Source: Gammaproteobacteria bacterium UBA1119 (GTDB lineage Bacteria; Pseudomonadota; Gammaproteobacteria; Pseudomonadales; Azotimanducaceae). Taken from it: DNA of 27,353 bases. The stretch lies in NCBI GenBank assembly GCA_002313255.1, contig DCBA01000052.1:1-27353 (forward strand), written 5' to 3'. The position numbers and the translations under genes are program-made. The notes beneath the pieces are model-generated. The model made no database searches. It was not told the DNA's origin and worked only from the letters and a program-made list of their open reading frames with translations. Below are positions 8,031-16,557 of this stretch, one piece after another. How positions within the stretch are numbered: position 1 is the first letter of the stretch; every line of letters begins with the position of its first letter.

Positions 8031-8750
8031 ATGCCGATATTTCAACGCGACCAAGTCAACCTCCACTACGAAATTCACGGCGACGGCTTTCCCGTCCTAC
8101 TTTTTGCGCCCGGTGGGATGCTCTCGGCGGCTTCGTTTTGGGCGAACGCCGAATGGGATCCGATAAGAACCCTAAGCCCCCACTTTAAGGTGATCGCCAT
8201 GGACCAACGCAATGCGGGTGCCTCCTCGGCTCCCGTATCACGTAACGATGGTTGGCACAGTTACGCCGACGATCATCTCGCGCTGCTCGACCACCTGAAC
8301 GTCGACCAAACGCACGTTCTAGGCGGCTGCATCGGCGGGCCTTACTGTTTTGGTGTGATCAAAGCTCATCGAGAACGCGTCGCAGCGGCGGTACTGCAAC
8401 AATCAATCGGCTGTGACGACAACCGCGATCTTTTCTACGCCATGTTCGACCACTGGGCTGACGCAATTAAAGATCAGCACCCGGAGGCCGACGATGACGA
8501 TTGGCACGCTTTTAGAAGCAACATGTACGACGGGGAATTCTTGTACAACGTTGATCGAGATTTCGTCACCGCATGCACCGTTCCAATGCTCGTCCTTATG
8601 GGCTCGGACCCCTACCATCCCGAAACCATTTCCCGAGAACTTGCGGATTTGGTCCCGAACGCGACCTTGATCGAAGAGTGGAAGAATCCAGAGCAAGATG
8701 GCACCGTTGCGTCAGTTATCAGCTTCTTGCAAGCAGCAACACCGGCTTAG
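8031..8750 (+). CDS. Alpha/beta hydrolase with a cysteine nucleophile elbow
   Basis: A 239-residue alpha/beta-hydrolase fold protein. The N-terminal strands and oxyanion region (PVLLFAPGGMLSAASFW), the MDQRNAGASSAP segment and the nucleophile elbow GGCIGG are all visible. The elbow residue is Cys100 rather than Ser, as in dienelactone hydrolases. The candidate acid is Asp193 in MGSDPYHPETIS. At the usual histidine position near the C-terminus (IEEWKNPEQDG) no His is present, so a standard triad is not obvious; His196 lies close to the acid. Substrate unknown. It follows yggX by 27 bp and is convergent with the nucleoside hydrolase gene with only 2 bp between stops. Confidence 0.85.
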   Translation: MPIFQRDQVNLHYEIHGDGFPVLLFAPGGMLSAASFWANAEWDPIRTLSPHFKVIAMDQRNAGASSAPVSRNDGWHSYADDHLALLDHLNVDQTHVLGGCIGGPYCFGVIKAHRERVAAAVLQQSIGCDDNRDLFYAMFDHWADAIKDQHPEADDDDWHAFRSNMYDGEFLYNVDRDFVTACTVPMLVLMGSDPYHPETISRELADLVPNATLIEEWKNPEQDGTVASVISFLQAATPA

Positions 8751-8752
8751 TT

Positions 8753-9679
8753 TTACGGACGTTCAAACGCACTCAGTAACAGTTTCATGGCGGACGTCGA
8801 ATCAATTTGGTACCCCACTTCGACGTTGGCTTCGGGAATCCCCGGAGTCGCACGTTCATCGACCACGGTCATCCCGCGCGTATAGACTCCCTCGGTCTCG
8901 ACAGTCACGTGCCGTCGCTCGAAATGCAGTAGCTCGGGGTGCGTCACCGCCAGTACGGCACATGGGTCATGCAACGCAGAACGGCGGCCACGACCCAAAG
9001 AATCCATTCGATCATGGATATCGTCCAAAATGGCGGCGCCAACCTGCGCCTTCACGGATCCGCTTTCCTTCAAGCGTGCGGCGATCGTATCGTCAGAGAG
9101 CCATTGACGGGTCAGGTTAAGACCGCACATTCGAATGTGAGCGCCGGAGGCCATGACGATCTTTGCAGCCTCTGGGTCGGCCCAAATATTGAACTCTGCG
9201 ACCGCCGTAACGTTGCCCGAGTCGGTGCTACCGCCCATCAAGGAGATACCCGCAACTCTTCTCGCCAGCGTCGGGTCCCGTTCGATAGCTCGCGCGATAT
9301 TGGTCAGTGGTCCGATAGGAACCAACCATACGTTCGAATGTTCCCGCGTCGTCTCGATTAAGTAGTCAACCGCATGCAGCTTCGATGCTACGCGATTGTG
9401 CTCGGGCAATACGACCCGACCAAGGCCGCCCCTGCCATGAACGCCTCCAGCATGGCGAGGTTCTCCCTTCAAAGGACGAGCTTCGCCACGGTATACCTCA
9501 GCAGAACTGCCCAACAGTGTAGCCATCCCAAGGGCGTTACGGGTTGTGTCCTCGAGCGGCGCATTGCCTGATACAGAGGTAATCCCAAGCACATTGCCGT
9601 GCACGTGTGCGAGCCCCAAGGCGAGCGCGTCATCGTGACCCGGATCACAATCGACAATAAGTAGCGGGCCGTCCCGCAT
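8753..9679 (-). CDS. Inosine-uridine preferring nucleoside hydrolase family protein
   Basis: A 308-residue nucleoside hydrolase, which splits ribonucleosides into base and ribose for salvage. The Ca2+-binding N-terminal motif is VDCDPGHDDALAL (the usual DTDPG with Thr replaced by Cys11). Other signatures are PLTNIARAIERDP, the LMGGSTDSGNVTAVAEFNIWADPEAA block and HDPCAVL near the C-terminus, which supplies the last calcium ligand. Length is typical and no signal peptide is seen, so it is probably cytoplasmic. An AAGGGAG ribosome-binding site precedes the ATG. Exact nucleoside preference cannot be read from the sequence. Confidence 0.93.
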   Translation of the reverse strand: MRDGPLLIVDCDPGHDDALALGLAHVHGNVLGITSVSGNAPLEDTTRNALGMATLLGSSAEVYRGEARPLKGEPRHAGGVHGRGGLGRVVLPEHNRVASKLHAVDYLIETTREHSNVWLVPIGPLTNIARAIERDPTLARRVAGISLMGGSTDSGNVTAVAEFNIWADPEAAKIVMASGAHIRMCGLNLTRQWLSDDTIAARLKESGSVKAQVGAAILDDIHDRMDSLGRGRRSALHDPCAVLAVTHPELLHFERRHVTVETEGVYTRGMTVVDERATPGIPEANVEVGYQIDSTSAMKLLLSAFERP

Positions 9680-9782
9680 ATCAATTAACTCCCTTTGGAA
9701 TCATGAGATAATAGCCCTTAAATGTTTGATCGGCGCATTAAGAATCGGCTTCGATAAAGACATCTGACATCAGGAAAACTAC

Positions 9783-10019
9783 ATGCAAGACAATATGGTT
9801 CGATCAACGAGCAGCATCGGTTGGCTTCTTTTGATCGGCGGTATCGTCATCGGCGCAGGCATCGGGATCTTCGAGTGGATTTACACGCCCGACATGCCGC
9901 TTGTGGTGAAAGTCATCGTCGGCGCCATCTATCTTGGCCTCGCATTTCTGTTGATATCGGTGTTGCGACAACGTTTGATCGAACGTAAGACAGATAAATA
10001 CAAAAATGTGGAGATATAA
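9783..10019 (+). CDS. Small two-TM membrane protein upstream of ybjQ-like gene
   Basis: A 78-residue predicted inner-membrane protein with two hydrophobic segments (about 12-30, GWLLLIGGIVIGAGIGIFEW, and 40-60, VKVIVGAIYLGLAFLLISVL) and a charged cytoplasmic tail (RQRLIERKTDKYKN). No named family is recognised. The start ATG has a good AGGAAA ribosome-binding site. Its stop is immediately followed by the start of the YbjQ-family gene (no gap), so the two are translationally coupled and probably act together. Confidence 0.75.
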   Translation: MQDNMVRSTSSIGWLLLIGGIVIGAGIGIFEWIYTPDMPLVVKVIVGAIYLGLAFLLISVLRQRLIERKTDKYKNVEI

Positions 10020-10340
10020 ATGCTAGTCGTAACCACTGAAACAATTGGTGGTAAGCGGATCGTCAAATCCCTCGGTTTAGTGCGTGGTAACACGGTACGT
10101 GCCCGCAATGTCGGGAAAGACATTACAGCAGGCCTTCGCGCACTTGTTGGTGGCGAAATCTCGGAGTACGTAAAGTTAATGGCCGAGGCCCGCGAGCAGA
10201 GTGTCGATCGAATGATCGAAGCCGCCGAGCAACTCGGGGCCAACGCCGTTGTTGCTACCCGTTTCACGACCTCGATGGTGATGACGGGAGCTGCCGAATT
10301 GCTCGCGACCGGCACCGCCGTCATCGTCGAAGACGAGTAA
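10020..10340 (+). CDS. YbjQ family (UPF0145) protein
   Basis: A 106-residue YbjQ/UPF0145 protein. The family signatures are MLVVTTETIGGKRIVKSLGLVRGNT, the SEYVKLMAEAREQSVDRMIEAAEQLGANAVV segment and a final strand with GTAVIVEDE. Family members form pentamers and have been annotated as putative heavy-metal-binding, but the biological role is unsettled. It directly abuts the upstream two-TM protein gene. Confidence 0.92.
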   Translation: MLVVTTETIGGKRIVKSLGLVRGNTVRARNVGKDITAGLRALVGGEISEYVKLMAEAREQSVDRMIEAAEQLGANAVVATRFTTSMVMTGAAELLATGTAVIVEDE

Positions 10341-10407
10341 GCCTGGCGTAAAAAGGCCGGGGGGGCTTCGACCAACGCGTTAATGGGGCTTGTATGGTGC
10401 TGGGTGC

Positions 10408-10752
10408 ATGGGTGCGCGGATACTTTTCAGTTTGGACATCGACGGCACACTGGAGATTGGTGATCCCGCCGGCCCCATCACGCTGACGCAAGTTCGCGAA
10501 CTCATTAACCGCGGGTACATCGTTGGGAGTGCATCGGATCGAGTGATCGCGGAACAACGCGCGATGTGGAAAAAACACGGCATTCCCGTCCATTTCGTGG
10601 CGCAAAAACATCGTCTCGATGAGACCCGATCAAATTTCCAGCACCTTGACCGCTATATCCATATTGGGGACACCGAGGTCGATAAACGCTATGCCGAAAT
10701 GCACGGTTTCGAGTTTTTTTATCCCGAAGAATTCTGCAGTATCTCCCCGTGA
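10408..10752 (+). CDS. Minimal HAD-like phosphatase-fold protein
   Basis: About 114 residues. It shows a stripped-down HAD layout: motif I LFSLDIDGTLEIGDP (nucleophile Asp and DGT), a Ser in GSASDR for motif II, a Lys in VAQKHRL for motif III, and IHIGDTEVDKRYAEMHGFEFF for motif IV. No cap domain fits in this length, so a small phosphohydrolase or a protein substrate is possible; the substrate is unknown. The ATG at 10408 is chosen over a TTG 18 bp upstream because it starts just before motif I. Its stop overlaps the GTG start of the MOSC gene. Confidence 0.78.
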   Translation: MGARILFSLDIDGTLEIGDPAGPITLTQVRELINRGYIVGSASDRVIAEQRAMWKKHGIPVHFVAQKHRLDETRSNFQHLDRYIHIGDTEVDKRYAEMHGFEFFYPEEFCSISP

Positions 10753-11378
10753 TAAAAGTGATCAGCGTCAACGCGGGTAAGTCCGTCCGACTCGGTCGGT
10801 CACGCTCTGGGATATACAAAACGCCCAATACGGGCCCGGTCGAAATCACGGCATTGGGCATCGAAGCTGATCCGATCTGTGATCGTCGACACCACGGCGG
10901 GCTCGATCAAGCGCTCTATATTTACCGAATCGAAGATTACCGCTGGTGGGCCGAAGAGCTTGCTATGGCCGACAACACAGGATGGTTCGGCGATAACTCA
11001 ACGCTTGAAGGCATCCCCGACGGCGAACCCGCGATCGGTGACGTCTTTCGTATCAACGACGTAGTGCTCCAAGTCACCGCACCGCGCATCCCCTGCACAT
11101 CGCTCGGCCTGCGCATGGAAGATCCGCGTTTCCCGCGCAAGTTCCAGCTTGTAGAGCGACCCGGATTCTATTGCCGAGTTCTCGCAGCCGGAATGCTTCG
11201 ATCGGAAGCCTCTGTTGTTTTTAAAGCTTTTGACGACACACGTGTTTCCGTGTTGGAGGTATTTCGTAATCGTTACGCCACAAATCTCACCACCCAAACC
11301 ATCGACCGGTTGTTACGTTCACCCATCGCAACGATGGAGAGGCAGCGCCTCGAATCTCTCCGGCCCAGTGCAAGATAG
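10749..11378 (+). CDS. MOSC domain-containing protein (YiiM-like)
   Basis: A 209-residue MOSC-domain protein. MOSC domains take part in molybdenum-cofactor-dependent sulfur or oxygen chemistry; YiiM relatives act on N-hydroxylated compounds. Family segments seen are GIEADPICDRRHHGGLDQALYIY and the candidate cofactor-binding cysteine in PRIPCTSLGLRM, with a helical C-terminal tail. It starts with GTG overlapping the preceding HAD-like stop (GTGA), which suggests coupled translation. YiiM orthology is not certain. Confidence 0.85.
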   Translation: MIKVISVNAGKSVRLGRSRSGIYKTPNTGPVEITALGIEADPICDRRHHGGLDQALYIYRIEDYRWWAEELAMADNTGWFGDNSTLEGIPDGEPAIGDVFRINDVVLQVTAPRIPCTSLGLRMEDPRFPRKFQLVERPGFYCRVLAAGMLRSEASVVFKAFDDTRVSVLEVFRNRYATNLTTQTIDRLLRSPIATMERQRLESLRPSAR

Positions 11379-11480
11379 ACCCCAGATCGACTCGTTTCAT
11401 TGCGACACGTACCTGCGTGGCTTAGGAAAGCGATATCGGCGGTCTTCATCCATATCGTTTAAACAACGTCGGATAACACC

Positions 11481-12056
11481 ATGAGCGACGAGGATCGTCG
11501 ACGCTGGAACGAACGCTACGGTGCTGGTGCGTACCAGTCCCGTGAGCACCCCAGCTCTGTTTTGCTTGACTGGAAAGACGCGCTTACGGGCAATAGCGCG
11601 CTCGACCTCGCCTGTGGACGAGGTCGCAACGCCATCCATCTCGCAACCTTGGGATTTGAAGTCGACGCAATCGACATATCGGATATGGCGATTCAACAAG
11701 CCACTCGGCGTGCAGACAGCCTCGGTGTGCACGTTCATTGGCTTGCACACGATCTTGAACGCGGCGTGCCGCTAGTAGGACCTTACGATCTCATTCTGAT
11801 GATCCGATACGTCGACAACACGCTGTTGTCGACGGCCGTCAAACTGCTCGCGCCACGGGGCAAAATCCTTGTCGAAGAGCATCTCGTCTCGAACGAGGCT
11901 GTCATCGGTCCGACCAACCCGGAATTTCGCGTTCAACCAGGATCCGTACAACAAACCCTGCGCGGCCTCGAAATCGAACGCGAATTCGAAGGACTGATTC
12001 AAGAACCGGACGGTACTTGGGCCGCGCTGGTACGCGTTCTAGCTCAACGAGCCTAG
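11481..12056 (+). CDS. Class I SAM-dependent methyltransferase (TehB/UbiG-like)
   Basis: A 191-residue methyltransferase with the Rossmann SAM-binding motif I ALDLACGRGRNAIHLA (about residues 38-53), the acidic residue after the second strand in VDAIDIS, and WLAHDLERG as motif II region. The length and layout resemble TehB-type small-molecule methyltransferases, but the substrate cannot be read. The ATG start gives MSDEDRRRWNERYG, a common opening of this group. About 100 bp separate it from the MOSC gene, and a strong hairpin follows its stop. Confidence 0.85.
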   Translation: MSDEDRRRWNERYGAGAYQSREHPSSVLLDWKDALTGNSALDLACGRGRNAIHLATLGFEVDAIDISDMAIQQATRRADSLGVHVHWLAHDLERGVPLVGPYDLILMIRYVDNTLLSTAVKLLAPRGKILVEEHLVSNEAVIGPTNPEFRVQPGSVQQTLRGLEIEREFEGLIQEPDGTWAALVRVLAQRA

Positions 12057-12072
12057 TTCAATCCCGTCGTCG

Positions 12073-12090
12073 GCGCCCCAAGAGGGGCGC
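12073..12090. terminator. GC-rich hairpin between convergent methyltransferase and aldehyde dehydrogenase genes
   Basis: GCGCCCC (12073-12079) pairs perfectly with GGGGCGC (12084-12090) across a four-base AAGA loop. It sits in the 51-bp gap between two convergent stops, so it could end transcripts from both sides. The plus-strand tail is only TTCT, so a classical long U-tract is missing. Confidence 0.65.
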
Positions 12091-12107
12091 TTCTGGTAGT
12101 CGTGAAT

Positions 12108-13535
12108 CTAAGCGTTGTAACCCAGAATCGATTTGACCTCGAGAAATTCCTCAAACCCGTACCGACCCCACTCCCGACCATTACCCGATTGCTTATAGCC
12201 GCCGAATGGCGATTGTTGGTCGACCGGTGCTCCGTTCAAGTGGATGTTTCCGGTTCGAATCCGACGTGCGACCTTCCGAGCCCTTTCCGGATCCCCAGCC
12301 GAAATATAGCCTGAAAGTCCGTACACCGTGTCGTTCGCTATACGTACTGCATCGTCGTCATCGGCATACCCGATCAGCGATAACACAGGACCAAAAATTT
12401 CCTCCTGAGCGATCGACATGTCGTTGGTAACGTGGGAGAAAACGGTCGGCTTGACGAAGTAACCGGCGTTCAAACCATCCGGACGACCAGTGCCCCCACA
12501 CTCGAGCGTTGCCCCTTCATCAATCCCTTTCTGGATAAGGTTCTGGATCTTTTCATACTGGACATCGGAAACCACCGGACCAATGGTCGTATCTGCAGCA
12601 TTTGGATCGCCTACTTTGACCTGTTCAGCAGCTCCTTTCGCAATGGCCGCCGCTTCGTCCATGCGCGAATCGGGAACCAACATCCGTGTCGGGGCGTTAC
12701 ACGACTGACCTGAGTTCGTACACATACCAAAAACATCACGCGATATTGACAGCGCGAAATCAGCGTCATCAAGAATGATATTGGCCGATTTACCACCTAA
12801 CTCTTGCGCCACACGTTTTACAGTCGGCGCTGCGTTTCGAGCGACTTCGATACCCGCCCGGGTTGAACCGGTAAATGAAACCATGTCGATCTTGGGATGC
12901 GATGAAATCGCAGCACCCACCGTCGGACCGTCACCATTGACCAGGTTAAACACACCTGCCGGGACACCGGCGTCATCCATAATTTCAGCAAATAAAATTG
13001 CGTTGAATGGCGCTACCTCTGAAGGCTTTAGTACCATCGTGCAGCCCGCAGCAAGTGCTGGCGCGACTTTGCATGCAATTTGATTGAGCGGCCAGTTCCA
13101 CGGCGTGATAAATCCGCACACACCGGCGGGTTCACGAATCACTCGCGACGTACCGATGTCTTCCTCAAACTCAAAATCCTTCAATACCGACAGGGTCGTC
13201 ATAAAATGGCCCAGCCCCGCGGGCGCTTGGGCTGCTTTTGCAAGGCCCAATGGAGCCCCCATTTCCTCGCTAATCGCCGCGGCCACTTCGTCCATACGAC
13301 CCATGTAGGCGGCAATGATTCGCTCCAGAAGCGCCACCCGATCTTCTTTAGACGACTGGGAAAACGATTCGAAAGCAGCCGCAGCAGCCTCCACTGCCCT
13401 GTCCACGTCCGCAAGACCACCCATTGCGACAGGGCCGATTGCCTGTTCCGTAGCTGGGTTGATCACGTCCAACGTGTCGGTCGTCGACGGTTCCACCCAC
13501 TCGCCATTGATATAAAACTTCGTTTGATTACTCAT
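12108..13535 (-). CDS. NAD(P)+-dependent aldehyde dehydrogenase family protein
   Basis: A 475-residue member of the aldehyde dehydrogenase superfamily, oxidising an aldehyde to the acid. Key residues are Asn147 in TPWNWPL, the cofactor lysine in TMVLKPSEVAP, Glu245 in ELGGKSANI and the nucleophile Cys279 in NSGQSCNAPTR, followed by EEIFGPVLSLIGY and a FEEFLEVKSILGY-type ending. All catalytic positions are present and the length is normal. It is cytoplasmic. Substrate is not deducible; the next genes upstream (ppdK, CoA transferase) are metabolic but give no clear pathway. An AAGAGGA ribosome-binding site precedes the ATG. Confidence 0.95.
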   Translation of the reverse strand: MSNQTKFYINGEWVEPSTTDTLDVINPATEQAIGPVAMGGLADVDRAVEAAAAAFESFSQSSKEDRVALLERIIAAYMGRMDEVAAAISEEMGAPLGLAKAAQAPAGLGHFMTTLSVLKDFEFEEDIGTSRVIREPAGVCGFITPWNWPLNQIACKVAPALAAGCTMVLKPSEVAPFNAILFAEIMDDAGVPAGVFNLVNGDGPTVGAAISSHPKIDMVSFTGSTRAGIEVARNAAPTVKRVAQELGGKSANIILDDADFALSISRDVFGMCTNSGQSCNAPTRMLVPDSRMDEAAAIAKGAAEQVKVGDPNAADTTIGPVVSDVQYEKIQNLIQKGIDEGATLECGGTGRPDGLNAGYFVKPTVFSHVTNDMSIAQEEIFGPVLSLIGYADDDDAVRIANDTVYGLSGYISAGDPERARKVARRIRTGNIHLNGAPVDQQSPFGGYKQSGNGREWGRYGFEEFLEVKSILGYNA

Positions 13536-13617
13536 GCACTATGCGTCCTCTTGTCAGACCCGTTCTTTAACCGGGGAACGCACACTAAGGCAGCGATGTC
13601 CGAGCTGCAAGCCTTGT

Positions 13618-16329
13618 CTAGGAGTCGCGCAACGCCGCTTGTGCCGCGGCCAATCTCGCCACAGGCACCCGAAAGGGTGAGCAGCTGACATAGTCCAGTC
13701 CGACACGGTGACAAAATGCGATCGATGCGGGGTCACCGCCGTGCTCGCCACATATACCAAGCTTTATGTCCGCACGCGTGGCTCGGCCCCGTCGCACGGC
13801 CTCTTCCATAAGTCGACCTACACCCACTTCATCGATGGTGGAAAATGGATTACCACGATAAATCTCTTTATTGGTATAACAGTCGAAGAAAGAACCCATA
13901 TCGTCCCGGCTCAATCCAAGCGCCATCTGAGTCAGGTCATTGGTCCCAAAACTAAAGAATTCAGCCTCCAAGGCAATTTCATCCGCCGTGATCGCAGCTC
14001 TTGGAACTTCAATCATGGTGCCAACCTCGTACTCTATCTTTACACCTCTCGACCGCATAACCTCGTCTGCCACGCGCCGGACGATGGCAACTTGATCCGC
14101 GAGCTCAGACCGAAATCCGACTAACGGCACCATAATTTCGGGCCGTATTATCAACGCATCGTCGTCTTTACTGAGCTCTGCGACGGCTTCAAAGATTGCA
14201 GTGGTCTGCATTTCAGTGATTTCAGGATATAGAATGCCCAACCGACAGCCACGGCAGCCAAGCATAGGATTCTGTTCGTGGAGTGCTTCGATGCGATCGA
14301 CGACGAAACCAGCGTCCATGTCCAGCCGTTCCGCCAATGCACGCTGAACGTCCTCGTCTTGAGGCAGAAATTCATTCAAAGGTGGATCGAGCAATCGGAT
14401 CGTCACTGGCCAGCCCGCCATTGCTCTGAATAAGCCACAAAAATCTCTGCGTTGGAAAGGAAGCAACTCGGCGAGCGCTTCTCGTCGCTGTTCCTCGTTA
14501 GCGGCAAGAATCATCTTACGCATGTGATCGATACGATCTTCGGCAAAAAACATATGCTCGGTGCGGCATAGTCCGATTCCCTCGGCTCCTAGTGTCATCG
14601 CTTGTTCCGCCATATCCGGAGTGTCCGCATTGGTACGGATCTTCAGAGTGCGATGCTGATCGGCCCACTCCATCAACGTTTCAAACAAATGGAAATTCTG
14701 GCTCGCATTGGTCTCAAGACGTCCCGTCAGTACTTGGTGGACATCAGAATCGGTAGTTTTAATGGATCCCTCATAAATCGCTCCAGTGGATCCATCCAAC
14801 GAGATGTCATCACCTTCTCGCATAACGACTTGTTTTCCACGACTCGATCCGATGACGAGCGTGCGCTCTTCATAATTCATCGTTACATCCGAAGCGCCGC
14901 AGATACATACCTTACCCAACTGACGAGCAACAAGTGCTGCGTGGGAGGACACGCCCCCTCTAGCTGTGAGAATACCCTCAGAAGCAAGCATGCCTTTGAG
15001 ATCGTCTGGAGACGTTTCGGTACGACACAGCACGACTTTTTCGCCACGGTCGGCCGCACGACACGCCGAATCGGAAGAGAACACAATTTTCCCCGACGCC
15101 GCGCCCGGGCCAGCCGGAAGCCCGTGAGCAACGGCTTCGTTAGCCCTCAGAGACTGCGGATCGAAAATCGGTACCAGCAAGGAATCAATCGATTCTGCGG
15201 GTACCTTTAATATCGCGGTGCGGTCATCCATCAGGCCGTCTTGATGCATTTCCACCGCAATGCGGACGGCCGCTTGGCCGGTGCGTTTTCCGTTTCGTGT
15301 TTGCAACAGGTACAACTTGCCACTTTCAATCGTGAATTCAAAATCCTGCATATCGCAAAAATGTTGTTCGAGCTTGTCCCTAGTCCGCAACAATTCTTCG
15401 AAACTCTCGGGCATCTCGGTAACCATCTCCGCGATATTCTTGGGTGTGCGTACCCCGGCCACCACATCTTCTCCCTGTGCGTCGAGTAGATACTCTCCGT
15501 AAAGCACGTTTTCGCCCGTTGCTGGGTCGCGGGTAAACGCTACTCCAGTTGCGCTGTTCTCTCGTAAGTTTCCGAACACCATGCCCTGGACGTTGACAGC
15601 CGTGCCCCACGACGCAGGTATTCCGTAACGTTGTCGATATAAAATCGCCCGATCATTTCGCCATGAGCCGAAAACAGCGCTGATGGCTCCCCAGAGTTGA
15701 TCTACAGCATTCTGCGGAAACGGTGCGCGAGTACGTTCGAATATGAGTTTCTTGTAGCGTTCAGTGAGCCGACGAAAATCGATGTCGCCGCTTTGAGCGA
15801 CCTCGGATCGATAAATTAAATCAAAGGGGTCTTCTTCGGATTCTCCACCAGCTTTGACACCGAGAACTACATCTCCGTACATATGGATGAATCGGCGATA
15901 ACAATCGAAGGCGAAGGAACGACTCCCAGTCACCTTCGCTAAACCCTCGACGGTTTCGTCGTTGAGCCCAAGGTTCAAGATGGTGTCCATCATCCCTGGC
16001 ATGGACTCTCGCGCCCCGGATCGAACCGAAATTAGGAGTGGGTTACTTGGATCACCGAACTGCTTACCAATTTGCTCTTCCAGCTCTTCCAGCGCTGTAG
16101 ACACTTGGTCACGCAACGTATCCGGGAATCTCCCCGCATGATCGTAGAAGTAATTACAGACCTCCGTAGTAAGCGTAAATCCAGGCGGAACCGGCAGCCC
16201 AATCTTAGCCATTTCGGCAAGATTCGCGCCCTTTCCGCCGAGAAGTTCGTGCATCTCCACACCGCCATCTGTCCGGGCACCAAATGCGAACACGTACGGA
16301 TGGTTCCCGCTGTCATCCGGTCTCGGCAT
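13618..16329 (-). CDS. ppdK: Pyruvate, phosphate dikinase
   Basis: A 903-residue enzyme reversibly converting pyruvate, ATP and phosphate to phosphoenolpyruvate, AMP and pyrophosphate. The N-terminal nucleotide domain begins at [23 protein letters not shown] (about 29-51), the phosphohistidine swivel has [14 protein letters not shown] with His463, and the C-terminal PEP/pyruvate barrel has [24 protein letters not shown] and CGEHGGDP with the catalytic Cys. Ser462 replaces the Thr usually found beside the catalytic His. Length is typical. A GAGG ribosome-binding site precedes the ATG. With gpmI in the same window this gives a reversible lower glycolysis/gluconeogenesis step. Confidence 0.97.
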   Translation of the reverse strand: MPRPDDSGNHPYVFAFGARTDGGVEMHELLGGKGANLAEMAKIGLPVPPGFTLTTEVCNYFYDHAGRFPDTLRDQVSTALEELEEQIGKQFGDPSNPLLISVRSGARESMPGMMDTILNLGLNDETVEGLAKVTGSRSFAFDCYRRFIHMYGDVVLGVKAGGESEEDPFDLIYRSEVAQSGDIDFRRLTERYKKLIFERTRAPFPQNAVDQLWGAISAVFGSWRNDRAILYRQRYGIPASWGTAVNVQGMVFGNLRENSATGVAFTRDPATGENVLYGEYLLDAQGEDVVAGVRTPKNIAEMVTEMPESFEELLRTRDKLEQHFCDMQDFEFTIESGKLYLLQTRNGKRTGQAAVRIAVEMHQDGLMDDRTAILKVPAESIDSLLVPIFDPQSLRANEAVAHGLPAGPGAASGKIVFSSDSACRAADRGEKVVLCRTETSPDDLKGMLASEGILTARGGVSSHAALVARQLGKVCICGASDVTMNYEERTLVIGSSRGKQVVMREGDDISLDGSTGAIYEGSIKTTDSDVHQVLTGRLETNASQNFHLFETLMEWADQHRTLKIRTNADTPDMAEQAMTLGAEGIGLCRTEHMFFAEDRIDHMRKMILAANEEQRREALAELLPFQRRDFCGLFRAMAGWPVTIRLLDPPLNEFLPQDEDVQRALAERLDMDAGFVVDRIEALHEQNPMLGCRGCRLGILYPEITEMQTTAIFEAVAELSKDDDALIIRPEIMVPLVGFRSELADQVAIVRRVADEVMRSRGVKIEYEVGTMIEVPRAAITADEIALEAEFFSFGTNDLTQMALGLSRDDMGSFFDCYTNKEIYRGNPFSTIDEVGVGRLMEEAVRRGRATRADIKLGICGEHGGDPASIAFCHRVGLDYVSCSPFRVPVARLAAAQAALRDS

Positions 16330-16437
16330 CGTCCTCTATTCACTTCCCTTTTCTTCCCGTCTAGAGATTATCACGCTGTCGCAAGACACCAAACGAGTAG
16401 TGCACATCTCGGTCATGCTGAAACGGCCATACCAGCA

Positions 16438-16557
16438 ATGAGCGCTGCCGAAGAGCAAACGCTTGACCCTATCTGGCACTTGGATGAGTGGTTGACGCGC
16501 TCGGTGAGCGCCGAAGAGGCATCGACAGTTATACAGATCCCCTTACTCAACGAGTGA
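16438..16557 (+). CDS. Possible 39-residue small protein (weak call)
   Basis: An ATG frame reads an acidic 39-residue peptide (opening MSAAEEQTLDPIWHLDEWL, ending IQIPLLNE). It sits in the gap between the ppdK start and the end of the CoA transferase gene, and its stop overlaps that gene's 3' end by 11 bp. There is no clear ribosome-binding site and no family match I recognise. It could be a remnant at the edge of the acquired CoA transferase segment. Confidence 0.2.
   Translation: MSAAEEQTLDPIWHLDEWLTRSVSAEEASTVIQIPLLNE

Noticed and set aside
10341..10380. GGCCGGGGGGGCTT as a terminator after the YbjQ gene
   Set aside because: The arms do not pair beyond three or four bases and no T-tract follows.
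16072..16437. Plus-strand open frame antisense to the ppdK start
   Set aside because: It overlaps the conserved N-terminal coding region of ppdK and has no family character; only the last 39 codons lie outside ppdK.
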